Source of the DNA: Robinsoniella peoriensis
GTDB lineage: Bacteria; Bacillota; Clostridia; Lachnospirales; Lachnospiraceae
Length of the DNA: 64,000 nucleotides
Direction of reading: 5' to 3'
NCBI RefSeq assembly: GCF_000797495.1
Contig: NZ_JTGN01000004.1
Location: 401,017 to 465,016, forward strand
The position numbers were made by a program, and so were the translations under genes. The notes beneath the pieces were generated by a model. It saw only the letters and a list, made by a program, of their open reading frames with translations, had not been told where the DNA came from and did no database searches. Below, in pieces: positions 43,884-52,669 of this stretch. Numbering within the stretch: the stretch's first letter is position 1; every line of letters begins with the position of its first letter.

Positions 43884-45377
43884 GTGGTGGAAAAAATTTT
43901 AGAAATGAAACAGATCTATAAAGCGTTTCCCGGTGTTGTGGCGGTGGACAAGGTAGATTTGGATCTGTATAAGGGTGAAGTATTGGCACTCATGGGAGAA
44001 AATGGTGCTGGAAAATCAACGCTGATAAAAATCCTTTCCGGCATGTACAGTGCAGATGAAGGGGAGATCATTATCGAAGGGCAGTCCCACAGGGGATTTG
44101 ACACAAAGGAAGCTATTGACCTGGGAATTGCAGTCATCTACCAGGAGTTGAACTATTTGGACGACCTGTCTGTGGCTGAGAATATTATGCTGGGACAGGT
44201 TCCGGTAAAGGGGCCCCTAAGGAGAGTAGACTACCAGGCGCTCTATGCCGGCGTCAAAAATATTATGGAAGACGTAGGGCTGGGACACAGAAAGCCCACT
44301 GATATGGTCAGCCGCCTGTCGGTAGCGGAAAAACAGCTGATTGAAATTGCAAGGGCATTTTCACATCATGTAAAGGTACTGGTGATGGATGAACCCACTT
44401 CTGCATTAAATGACACAGAGACAAAGAGGCTCTTTCAGCTGATTCGTAAAATAAAGGCGAAAGGCGTGGGGATTATCTATATTTCCCATCGCATGGATGA
44501 ATTGTTTGAGATAGCAGACCGCATTGAAATTATGAGGGATGGTAAATATGTAACAGCGCTGAAGGTAGAAGACACAAACACCGATGAAGTGGTTTCCCAT
44601 ATGGTAGGAAGGGAAATCAAAGATATGTATCCGGGGCGTTCCTGTGATATTGGAAATGTGGTATTTGAAGTTAAAAATCTGAAAACCAGATTCTTAAAAA
44701 ATATTGAATTTCATGTAAAAAGCGGAGAAGTAGTGGGATTTTTCGGATTGATGGGGGCAGGCCGTTCTGAAGTGGCAAGGTGCATTTACGGAGCCCAGAC
44801 TCCGGACTCCATTGAGCTTATTATGGATGGAAAACCCATTGAAAATAAAACCCCTCTGGATTCCCTGAACCATAAGATTTCTTATGTGCCTGCTGAGCGA
44901 AAGACCGAGGGTGTCAACCTGATAATGTCAGTAAAAGAGAATATTACCCTTTCTGACATTTCGGGACTTATAAGGAAGAAAAAACTGGACCTGAGGAATG
45001 AAAAAGAGATTGCATCCGGATGGAAAGAAAAACTCAGCATCAAAACTCCCAGCATTGAAACAACGTCGGCAAGCCTCTCGGGAGGAAACCAGCAGAAAAT
45101 AGTCATTGCAAAAGCACTGAATACGTCGCCGGAGTTCATGCTGTTAAACGAGCCTACAAGAGGAATTGATGTAGGAGCCAAGGTAGAAATTTATGACTTA
45201 ATTAATGGACTGTGCAAAGATGGAAAGGCTGTACTTATGATTTCTTCTGAGCTTCCGGAAATCATGGCAATGAGCGACAGAATTTATGTAATGTGCGAGG
45301 GCAGGATTACAGGAGAAGTACAGAAACAGGATTTTAGCCAGGAACATCTTTTGAAATTAGCGATCGGAGAGTGTTGA
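43884..45377 (+). CDS. Rbs/Mgl-type sugar ABC transporter ATPase (double domain)
   Basis: 497 residues, two nucleotide-binding domains. First: GENGAGKST, LSVAEKQ signature, VLVMDEPTSALND. Second: degenerate Walker A GLMGAGRSE, LSGGNQQK, and a Walker B that reads LLNEPTRGID, with N422 replacing the usual Asp. The second site of RbsA-type ATPases is often catalytically weak, so this is compatible with function. Start is GTG at 43884. The permease begins two bases after its stop. Confidence 0.93.
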   Translation: MVEKILEMKQIYKAFPGVVAVDKVDLDLYKGEVLALMGENGAGKSTLIKILSGMYSADEGEIIIEGQSHRGFDTKEAIDLGIAVIYQELNYLDDLSVAENIMLGQVPVKGPLRRVDYQALYAGVKNIMEDVGLGHRKPTDMVSRLSVAEKQLIEIARAFSHHVKVLVMDEPTSALNDTETKRLFQLIRKIKAKGVGIIYISHRMDELFEIADRIEIMRDGKYVTALKVEDTNTDEVVSHMVGREIKDMYPGRSCDIGNVVFEVKNLKTRFLKNIEFHVKSGEVVGFFGLMGAGRSEVARCIYGAQTPDSIELIMDGKPIENKTPLDSLNHKISYVPAERKTEGVNLIMSVKENITLSDISGLIRKKKLDLRNEKEIASGWKEKLSIKTPSIETTSASLSGGNQQKIVIAKALNTSPEFMLLNEPTRGIDVGAKVEIYDLINGLCKDGKAVLMISSELPEIMAMSDRIYVMCEGRITGEVQKQDFSQEHLLKLAIGEC

Positions 45378-45378
45378 T

Positions 45379-46332
45379 ATGAATAAAGTAAAAAATCTTT
45401 TTAAAAATGCCAGCGGTGAACTTAGCGCATTGATCATGCTTCTTATTCTGTGGATTATTTTTGCCATTGGTTCCAGGTATTTTCTTACATTCAGAAATGT
45501 TATGAATATTGGTTCTTATATGTCAATTATGGGTACTATGGCGGCCGGTCTTACCGTAGCCATGCTGCTTGCAGGACTGGATGTCTCCCAGTATTCCTTG
45601 GCTGCACTTGGGGGAATGGTTCTGGGAATGTGCTATGAAGCTGGACTAAATCCCGTGCTCTGCATCCTGATTACTCTGGTTGTGGGGGTTGCAGGCGGAA
45701 GCTTCAATGCATTTATAATTACGGTAATGAAAGTAAACCCCATTATCTGTACGATGGGTACCTCCTTTATTTTCCGTGGGATTGCCTATCTGCTAACCAA
45801 TGGGCGTTACATACGGCTGGATAACGATGTATTTGATTTTATTGGAAACGGAAAAATCATTGGTGTTCCTGTTTGCCTGATTATAATGGTATTGGCATAT
45901 CTGTTGATCTGGTATGTATTGAAATACACGAAGTTTGGACGCTCCGTATTCGCGGTAGGCGGCAACATCCAGGTTGCAAAGCTGGCAGGCATTAATACCA
46001 ACTCTATTCGTTTTCGATGCCATATCCTTGCAGGTGTTACTGCTGTCATGGGCGGTATTATCACGGTAACACAGGCTTCTTCCTGTATGCCGAGCCAGGG
46101 ATACGGTAATGATATGAACGGTATCTCAGCAGTTATTCTGGGCGGAATCTCCATGGCGGGCGGACGCGGTAATGTCTGGGGAACACTTCTTGGTGTGGCG
46201 ATTCTCTCTACTTTAGTAAATGGCATGACTCTGGTTGGGCTTCAGGCTTACTGGCAGCAGGTGGTACAGGGCATGGTACTGGTAGTGGCTGTATTTATCG
46301 ATGCTATGAGAACATCCAAGAGAAATAACTAA
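45379..46332 (+). CDS. RbsC-type sugar ABC permease
   Basis: 317 residues, eight to ten membrane helices. Family landmarks: MLLAGLDVSQYSLAALGGM, VNPIICTMGTSFIFRG, FGRSVFAVGGNIQVAKLAGIN and AVILGGISMAGGRGNVWGTLLG. Couples with the ATPase at 43884 and the lipoprotein at 42634. Confidence 0.93.
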   Translation: MNKVKNLFKNASGELSALIMLLILWIIFAIGSRYFLTFRNVMNIGSYMSIMGTMAAGLTVAMLLAGLDVSQYSLAALGGMVLGMCYEAGLNPVLCILITLVVGVAGGSFNAFIITVMKVNPIICTMGTSFIFRGIAYLLTNGRYIRLDNDVFDFIGNGKIIGVPVCLIIMVLAYLLIWYVLKYTKFGRSVFAVGGNIQVAKLAGINTNSIRFRCHILAGVTAVMGGIITVTQASSCMPSQGYGNDMNGISAVILGGISMAGGRGNVWGTLLGVAILSTLVNGMTLVGLQAYWQQVVQGMVLVVAVFIDAMRTSKRNN

Positions 46333-46346
46333 AGGAGTCGCCGGAT

Positions 46347-47306
46347 ATGATGGGAGAGGTAATGATGAATGTAAAACAGGCAATGTTCTGTATGACAAGG
46401 CAGTGTTGGGAGCAGGGGATTTTTGCCCAGGCTATGCTGGAAACCGGTGACTATGAAAACCTTGAACTGGTGGCATACGATATCGTACTCAGACAGAGCA
46501 CAGACGGTAGACTATGTAATGTAGAGAATACCCCTGCGGTAACGGACAGCAGCTTTTGCGTTCCTGCCATCCTGGCAATGGGCAATCGGACCAATAATGA
46601 GGAATATAAGAAAGCAGCGGTTAAAAATATCCGTTATCTTTTAAATGAAGCGCCCAGAAGCCGGGACGGAACACTGTTCCATATGCAGGGGAGCCAGGAA
46701 GTATGGGCGGATTCAGCAGCTTTCACCCCCTATGCACTGGCACTGGGAGGTTTTTATAAGGAAGCCTGTAATCAAATGCTTGGTATATTGCAAAAACTTT
46801 ACGTTCCGGGTAAAAGGCTTTATAATCATATATGGGATGAGAACGAAAGAGCTTTTAAACGTCCACTCGCGTGGGGGGTTGGCAATGGCTGGATTCTGAC
46901 CGGTCTGCTGCGGCTGCTTTTATGCCTGCCGGAGAAATTCAGGAAAGAAAAAGAGGTTCTGCAGGAACGGTTTACAGAACTGCTTGACAGTATTCTTTCT
47001 TATATGACAGAGGACGGAAAATTCCATGATATATTAGACAGCCCCGAGACGTTTTTTGAGACAGAGGTCTGCGCTATGACGGCATACAGTATCTTCCTGG
47101 CATACCGGAAGGGACTGGTGGAAAAGGCATACCTTACCAAGGCGTTCGTGATCAGAAAGTATGTATGGAGTATGGCAGGTGCAGACGGACTTGTTCAGGG
47201 ATGTGCAAGCTCACCGGATTTTATCTATCCGGGAACCTCTGTGGAGGGTCAGGCGCATACGCTTATGATGGAAAAGGCTTTTTCTGATCTCACAAAAACG
47301 GAGTAA
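46347..47306 (+). CDS. GH105/GH88-like unsaturated uronyl or related hydrolase
   Basis: 319 residues forming an (alpha/alpha)6 barrel. VWADSAAF (D122) and WGVGNGW (176-182) match the catalytic Asp and WGxGNGW motifs of the GH88/GH105 group, which hydrolyse delta-4,5-unsaturated uronyl residues from pectin- or polysaccharide-lyase products by hydration. It is shorter than typical GH105 enzymes (about 370 residues), so specificity may differ. No signal peptide: it acts on imported disaccharides. ATG 46347 with AGGAG ten bases upstream; in-frame ATG 46365 also has a fair site. Confidence 0.82.
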   Translation: MMGEVMMNVKQAMFCMTRQCWEQGIFAQAMLETGDYENLELVAYDIVLRQSTDGRLCNVENTPAVTDSSFCVPAILAMGNRTNNEEYKKAAVKNIRYLLNEAPRSRDGTLFHMQGSQEVWADSAAFTPYALALGGFYKEACNQMLGILQKLYVPGKRLYNHIWDENERAFKRPLAWGVGNGWILTGLLRLLLCLPEKFRKEKEVLQERFTELLDSILSYMTEDGKFHDILDSPETFFETEVCAMTAYSIFLAYRKGLVEKAYLTKAFVIRKYVWSMAGADGLVQGCASSPDFIYPGTSVEGQAHTLMMEKAFSDLTKTE

Positions 47307-47313
47307 AGGTTAG

Positions 47314-48399
47314 GTGAGGAAAATGAAAGCAGAACGATTACAGAGTGACAAAGTAACAATCAGTGATGTGGCAAAACTGGCAGGTGTGGTACCAAGTACG
47401 GTATCACATGTACTTAACGGGACGGCGCCTATTTCCGCCGCTACAAAGGAGAGGGTACTACGTGCCGTAGAGGAACTTAATTATTCCCCCAATGCTCTGG
47501 CAAGAGCGCTCAGGCAGAAACGGACCCGTCTGATTGGTGTGGTGATGCAGGATGTTTCCAGTGAATTTTATGCACACTGTGCAGCCAGTATGCTGGAGGA
47601 GGCCAGAAAAGATAAATCCGTAGTACTGCTGTGTGACGCCGCATTTGATAAAAATAATAAAAAAGATGGTGTTGCCGCATTGATTGAGCGCAGGGTAGAC
47701 GGACTCATTTTCATAGGCGGCGGTAATGATGAAGATATCATTCAGGAAGTACAAAAAGCAAATATACCATTAATTTTAGGCGACAGAAAGCACGAAAAGC
47801 TCCATTGTGTCCAATTTGACAATGAAACGACGGTGAACCATCTTGTTCACGCATTGCACGATTCCGGTTACCGGCGGTTTGTATATCTGGGTGAGACCAT
47901 AGATATCCAGACGAACCTGCTGGACCGTTACCAGGGATTTCAAAAAGGCCTGGAGGAATGTAAAATTCCCGAGGAAAAGGTGCAGGTGATTCTGGACAGA
48001 GGATTAGAGACACTGAAAATACAGAAGAGCCATGAGGTCTACGAAAAGTATTTTAAAGATTATAAAACAATTAAAGAAGAACCGACAGTAGTCATTACAT
48101 CCAATGATCTGATTGCGCAGGGATTTATCACGGCAGTACTGCAAAACGGGTGCAGAGTGCCCCAGGATATTGCGGTGGTGGGATTTGATAACAATGTGGC
48201 ATCGGAGTACTTCTATCCGGCGCTTACCACAGTAGATCAGGATGAAAAGGCATTTGGACAGAAGTGTTATGCCGCTTTAAAGGATTTAATTAACGGTAAA
48301 AAATTGAAAAAAGAACCTATGATGCCACAGAAAATAGTAGTGAGGGAATCCGCTGCTATTGCAGATGACGTCTTAATGAAATATCAGGGAGACATCTAA
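47314..48399 (+). CDS. LacI-family transcriptional regulator
   Basis: 361 residues of normal LacI layout: helix-turn-helix (VTISDVAKLAGVVPSTVSHVLNG), hinge helix (NYSPNALARALR) and sugar-binding core (RLIGVVMQDVSSEFY; VVGFDNNVASEYFYPALTTVDQ). Located mid-operon, seven bases after the hydrolase gene, so it probably controls the operon from the 39647 promoter. The paired AAACGATTNNATGA sites at 39691 and 39791 are candidates. Start GTG 47314, or ATG 47323. Confidence 0.93.
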   Translation: MRKMKAERLQSDKVTISDVAKLAGVVPSTVSHVLNGTAPISAATKERVLRAVEELNYSPNALARALRQKRTRLIGVVMQDVSSEFYAHCAASMLEEARKDKSVVLLCDAAFDKNNKKDGVAALIERRVDGLIFIGGGNDEDIIQEVQKANIPLILGDRKHEKLHCVQFDNETTVNHLVHALHDSGYRRFVYLGETIDIQTNLLDRYQGFQKGLEECKIPEEKVQVILDRGLETLKIQKSHEVYEKYFKDYKTIKEEPTVVITSNDLIAQGFITAVLQNGCRVPQDIAVVGFDNNVASEYFYPALTTVDQDEKAFGQKCYAALKDLINGKKLKKEPMMPQKIVVRESAAIADDVLMKYQGDI

Positions 48400-48445
48400 G
48401 TAATTATAAAAACGCGCTTGTCCGAAGTGTGCAGGAGGTATAAAA

Positions 48446-49435
48446 ATGATTTGTTCAGACAGATATCAGAATATGGCATATGGCAAATGCGGCAGCAGCG
48501 GATTGTACCTTTCAAAATTTGCCATTGGATTATGGAATAGTTTTGGCGGAACCTCTTCCTATGAAAAAGGGAGAGAAATACTTCTGACAGCTTTTAACGA
48601 GGGAATTACCCATATTGACGGAGCGAATAACTACGGACCGCCTCCCGGAACTGCAGAAGAATTCCTGGGCAAAATCCTGAAAGGGGATTTAAAGGGATAC
48701 CGTGATGAACTGATTATTACAACTAAGGCCGGCTATGAAATGTGGTCAGGCCCATATGGCAACTGGGGTTCCAGAAAATCTCTGATGGCCAGTCTGGATC
48801 AGAGTTTAAAGCGGATGAATCTGGAATATGTGGATATATTTTACCACCACAGACGGGATGTTAATACACCAATGGAAGAAACGATGGATGCCCTGGCTGA
48901 TATAGTAAGGCAGGGTAAAGCCCTCTATGTGGGAGTTTCCAACTATGCTCCCCGGGAACTGGAAGGAGCATGCGAAATATTGGGAAAAAGGGGAATTCAT
49001 CTGCTGATTCATCAATTCCGTTATAATATGCTGAGCCGGGAACCGGAAAATGAACTGTTTGAAACCATGAAAAAGAAGGGTATTGGATCCATCGCATTCT
49101 GCCCCCTGGAACAGGGACTTCTCACAGAAAAGTATCTGGATGGAATTCCGGAGGCGTCCAGAGTAAGAGATGAAAACAGTTGGTATTTCCATGAGGAGGA
49201 TATTACCAAAAAACGTATAGAGAAAATCCGTCTGCTGAGCGGTCTTGCCCATGAAAGAGGCCAGAATCTGGCACAAATGGCTCTGGCGTGGAATCTGCGT
49301 GAAGGCGGCGTGGACAGTGTAATATTGGGAGCCAGCCGTAAGGAGCAGATTCTGGAAAATGTAAAGTCCCTTCAGAATGCTTCTTTTGACAGGGAAGAAC
49401 TGAACCGAATTGAGCAGATTTTAGGAGATGAATAA
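48446..49435 (+). CDS. Aldo-keto reductase (Kv-beta/YghZ type)
   Basis: 329-residue TIM barrel. The AKR tetrad is visible as D58 (HIDGANNYG), Y63, K94 (ITTKAGY) and H134 (YHHRRD). PYGNWGSRKSL and CPLEQGLLTEKYL place it in the AKR11/AKR14 group that includes L-glyceraldehyde 3-phosphate reductase YghZ. It would reduce a short aldehyde or keto-sugar with NADPH. AGGAGG lies eight bases before ATG. Position next to the glycyl radical pair suggests it handles that pathway's aldehyde, as L-lactaldehyde or a deoxyaldose. Confidence 0.9.
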   Translation: MICSDRYQNMAYGKCGSSGLYLSKFAIGLWNSFGGTSSYEKGREILLTAFNEGITHIDGANNYGPPPGTAEEFLGKILKGDLKGYRDELIITTKAGYEMWSGPYGNWGSRKSLMASLDQSLKRMNLEYVDIFYHHRRDVNTPMEETMDALADIVRQGKALYVGVSNYAPRELEGACEILGKRGIHLLIHQFRYNMLSREPENELFETMKKKGIGSIAFCPLEQGLLTEKYLDGIPEASRVRDENSWYFHEEDITKKRIEKIRLLSGLAHERGQNLAQMALAWNLREGGVDSVILGASRKEQILENVKSLQNASFDREELNRIEQILGDE

Positions 49436-49446
49436 TTCACAGGAAG

Positions 49447-50304
49447 ATGGAACAAAAAGGATTGGTATTTGATATAAAGGAATTTGCTGTTTATGACGGT
49501 CCGGGAATCCGTACCACTGTATTTTTAAAAGGTTGTCCGTTACGGTGCCAGTGGTGCCACAATCCGGAGGGACTCAGCTTTCATAGAGAATTGATGGTCA
49601 GTAAGAATGGATGCCTGCATTGCGGCAGATGTGAAAAAAGCTGTATTTATGGAGGATATAAAAACTGCCGGCTGTGCGGAAAGTGCATTTTGGCATGTCC
49701 CTTACGCCTGCGGAAAATATGCGGTCAGGAATATACATCCCAAGAGTTAGTCCAAAGGCTTAAAAAGGACGAAGAATTTTTAAAGAAAAACAATGGAGGC
49801 GTAACTTTTTCCGGAGGGGAAGCTTTTGCTCAGCCATCTTTTTTAAAGGAAGTATTATTGAAGCTGCCGGATATGCATAAAGCAGTGGAGACCAGCGGAT
49901 ACTGCAGCCCCGTGCTGTTTCGGGAACTCACAGACCTGCTGGAGCTGGTTATTATGGATATCAAGCTGGCTGACGAGGAATTACATAGAATCTATACTGG
50001 AGTCTCCAACAGACAGATTTTAGAAAATCTGGCTTACCTGAAGCAGGGGAAAAAGCCTTTTATCATAAGGGTTCCCCTGATACCAGGAGTGAATGATACA
50101 GATGATAATCTAAGGCATACGGCAGAGCTGCTGGCAGATGCCAGGGGTCTGGAGCGGGTGGAACTTCTGCCTTACCATACTACAGCCGGTGCAAAGTATG
50201 GCATGGTGGGAAGAGAGTACCGGCCTGCGTTTGATACCATGGGAAACATACATGAGAATGTAGGTATTTTTCAAGATCACGGCATTCCATGCCGGGTTTT
50301 ATGA
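49447..50304 (+). CDS. Glycyl radical enzyme activating enzyme (radical SAM)
   Basis: 285 residues. The radical-SAM cluster motif is C30-x3-C34-x2-C37 (KGCPLRCQWCHNPEG), preceded by the PflA-family YDGPGIRTT. Between about 55 and 95 are eight cysteines in CxxCxxC-type groups for two extra [4Fe-4S] clusters, as in activases of non-PFL glycyl radical enzymes. GGVTFSGGEAFAQ is the SAM-binding GGE motif. It installs the glycyl radical on the enzyme at 50462. Start ATG 49447 lies 11 bp after the reductase stop, with AGGAAG upstream. Confidence 0.94.
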   Translation: MEQKGLVFDIKEFAVYDGPGIRTTVFLKGCPLRCQWCHNPEGLSFHRELMVSKNGCLHCGRCEKSCIYGGYKNCRLCGKCILACPLRLRKICGQEYTSQELVQRLKKDEEFLKKNNGGVTFSGGEAFAQPSFLKEVLLKLPDMHKAVETSGYCSPVLFRELTDLLELVIMDIKLADEELHRIYTGVSNRQILENLAYLKQGKKPFIIRVPLIPGVNDTDDNLRHTAELLADARGLERVELLPYHTTAGAKYGMVGREYRPAFDTMGNIHENVGIFQDHGIPCRVL

Positions 50305-50310
50305 GGAGGA

Positions 50311-50380
50311 AGTTTGAATCAAAAGCGTTTCAAACTACTTATTAATGCATACCGCAGACTTGTCAGTGGTATGCAGGGGT
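50311..50380 (+). promoter_or_regulatory. Two-hairpin module D before the glycyl radical enzyme gene
   Basis: AGTTTGAA (50311-50318) pairs with TTCAAACT (50329-50336); TGCATACC (50346-50353) pairs with GGTATGCA (50368-50375). GGGGTATA follows. AAAAGCGTTTCAA in the first stem also resembles a CcpA site. Confidence 0.65.
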
Positions 50381-50384
50381 ATAG

Positions 50385-50461
50385 GTTTGAAAGAAAAATC
50401 GTTTCAAACTACTAATTAAGGAATAGCACAAGCAAGCTTGCGCTATTGAGGGGGTATAAAC
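50385..50461 (+). promoter_or_regulatory. Two-hairpin module E before the glycyl radical enzyme gene
   Basis: GTTTGAAA (50385-50392) pairs with TTTCAAAC (50402-50409); AATAGC (50422-50427) pairs with GCTATT (50442-50447), with the palindrome GCAAGCTTGC inside. GAGGGGGTATAAAC and the ATG follow. It is a tandem repeat of module D: first stem and CTACT-ATTAA spacer are kept, the second stem is replaced by a different paired sequence. Confidence 0.65.
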
Positions 50462-52540
50462 ATGAATCAGAGAATAAATCAATTACTGGATTATTACATC
50501 CGTGATAAATCCCATCACCGGTACCGAAAACCCGGACCGGAGGATCCTTATACACTGGCTGGGCAATTTGAAAAAGAAGGTTTATCAGATGTGCAAAGAA
50601 GCATAAGGCGTCTGCAATATATATTGGAACAGGAAACGCCTGTAGTATTCAGGGAAGATAAAATTGTCCTGATGCGTACCGTAACCGGACTGCCCGAGCT
50701 GTATACCAGCAAGGAATGGAATGCGATCAAAGAAATCCACTATATTCATGAGCAGGGAAAGATCTGTAATATAAACCCCGATTACAGCAGTTTAATAGAT
50801 GCTGGGTTTGACCAAAAAAGAAAGGAGATCGCAGAAGCACGGCTGGATGTGTCCACAGGTGAGGATGAACAGGCGGAGGCGTATCTGGATGCTCTGCTTG
50901 AGACACTGGATAAGATTGAGGAATTTGCAGGCAGGTATGCCAGGGCTGCAAAAGAGGCAGGTAATGAACGCATGGCTGGTATTTTGCAGAAGATACCTGC
51001 ACATAAACCAGAATCCTTTCAGGAAGCACTGCAATTTTTCCGCCTGATTCATTATTGTCTCTGGTGCAGCTTTAACTACCACAATACGATAGGGCGGTTT
51101 GACCAGTATATGTATCCTTATCTGAAGGCAGACCTGGAAAAGGGAGTGCTGGATCAGGACAGTGCACTGGAACTGCTGGAGGAATTTTTTATCAGTTTCA
51201 ATATAGACAGTGATCTGTATACGGGCATGCAGCAGGGGGACAATGGACAGAGTATGGTTCTGGGCGGACAAGACCAGAACGGCAAGGACCTCTTCAATGA
51301 ACTTTCTGAACTTTGCATACAGGCAAGTCTGGAATTAAAGCTGATTGATCCGAAGATTAATTTAAGAGTGTGTAATGATACACCGCTTTCCAGATACGAA
51401 CGGGGGACGGAACTTACAAAACAGGGTCTTGGTTTTCCACAGTACTGCAATGATGAGGTAGTAATACCGGCGCTGCTCAGATGGGGATATGATGAAGCGG
51501 ATGCCTATAACTATGTAGTTGCGGCATGCTGGGAGTTCATTATACCCGGAAAGGGCATGGATATTCCCAATATTGACGGGCTGTCCTTTGCACAGGTTAT
51601 ATCCTCCTGTACGGAACTGTTGCCCAGGTGCAGGGATTTTTCGGAATTTCAGAAAGAAGTAAAAAGCTGTATCCGGCAGAACATACAGAAAATGACTGCG
51701 AAGTACCAAAATATCTATCTGGAACCTTCTCCGCTAATGTCACTTATGATGGATGGATGTATACAGCAGGGGAAGGATGTGTCCCGGGGCTGTAAATATA
51801 ACAATTATGGTATCCACGGGAGCGGAATTTCCACTGGAGCTGATTCTCTGGCTGCTGTAAAGCGGTTTGTATTTGAAGAAAAAAGCATTACGGCAATGGA
51901 ATTGACAGAAGCCTTGCAGACTAATTTTAAAGGGAAAGAAAATCTGCGCAACCGTCTGCGCTATGAGGGTCCCAAGATGGGAAATGACGATGACGCGGCA
52001 GACAGTCAGGCAGTCTGGCTTTTGGATTGTTTTGCAGATAGTCTGGAAGGAATCGTCAATGACAGGGGAGGAATCTACCGGGCGGGTACCGGATCAGCCA
52101 TGTATTACATCTGGCACTCCAGCAATTTACAGGCAACACCGGATGGCAGGGATGCGGGAGAGGAATTTGCCTGTAATTATTCACCCAGCCTGTTTGCCAG
52201 ATGTGAGGGGCCGGTGTCTGTCATCAAATCCTTTGCCAAGCCGGATCTGGTGAAGGTATCAAACGGAGGGCCTTTGACAATAGAACTCTATGACCGGTTA
52301 TTCCGTAATGATGACAGCATCCGCAAAGTGGCAATGTTTGTCAAGTCATTTATGGATATGGGCGGACACCAGATGCAGATCAATGCAGTAAACCGTGAGA
52401 AGCTTATAGATGCAAAAGCCCACCCGGAAAATTACCGGAACCTGATTGTCCGTGTATGGGGATGGAGCGGCTACTTTGTGGAGCTGGACGAGGTTTACCA
52501 GGATCAGATTATAAAACGGATGGAACTTATGGTGGAGTAA
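50462..52540 (+). CDS. Glycyl radical enzyme of unassigned subfamily
   Basis: 692 residues, ten-stranded barrel enzyme of the PFL/diol dehydratase superfamily but shorter than the usual 760-850. The thiyl cysteine is C356 with its partner Glu in AAC356-W-E358, the CxE pattern of dehydratases and lyases rather than the CC of pyruvate formate-lyase. The glycyl site is G667 in RVWGWSGYF, 25 residues from the end; canonical RVSGYSA is altered. It therefore should abstract hydrogen from a hydroxylated substrate and eliminate water or another group. Context (sugar importer, lactonase, reductase, DeoC, kinase) points to a sugar, sugar alcohol or sugar acid; not PFL. Strict anaerobe enzyme. Confidence 0.9.
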   Translation: MNQRINQLLDYYIRDKSHHRYRKPGPEDPYTLAGQFEKEGLSDVQRSIRRLQYILEQETPVVFREDKIVLMRTVTGLPELYTSKEWNAIKEIHYIHEQGKICNINPDYSSLIDAGFDQKRKEIAEARLDVSTGEDEQAEAYLDALLETLDKIEEFAGRYARAAKEAGNERMAGILQKIPAHKPESFQEALQFFRLIHYCLWCSFNYHNTIGRFDQYMYPYLKADLEKGVLDQDSALELLEEFFISFNIDSDLYTGMQQGDNGQSMVLGGQDQNGKDLFNELSELCIQASLELKLIDPKINLRVCNDTPLSRYERGTELTKQGLGFPQYCNDEVVIPALLRWGYDEADAYNYVVAACWEFIIPGKGMDIPNIDGLSFAQVISSCTELLPRCRDFSEFQKEVKSCIRQNIQKMTAKYQNIYLEPSPLMSLMMDGCIQQGKDVSRGCKYNNYGIHGSGISTGADSLAAVKRFVFEEKSITAMELTEALQTNFKGKENLRNRLRYEGPKMGNDDDAADSQAVWLLDCFADSLEGIVNDRGGIYRAGTGSAMYYIWHSSNLQATPDGRDAGEEFACNYSPSLFARCEGPVSVIKSFAKPDLVKVSNGGPLTIELYDRLFRNDDSIRKVAMFVKSFMDMGGHQMQINAVNREKLIDAKAHPENYRNLIVRVWGWSGYFVELDEVYQDQIIKRMELMVE

Positions 52541-52669
52541 ACAACTTGTTTGAACGTCAACGAAAATAATAATTTCTATATTTATTATAGAATTAAAGTT
52601 ACATGTATTTAACAACTTATTAGTAATTAATTAGGAATTTATTAGGAATTATATGAAGGAGGATAAACG

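Noticed and set aside
50311..50461. CRISPR-like or T-box reading of the repeated GTTTGAA units
   Set aside because: Only two units, with paired inner stems rather than unique spacers; no T-box sequence or specifier loop, and no cas genes.
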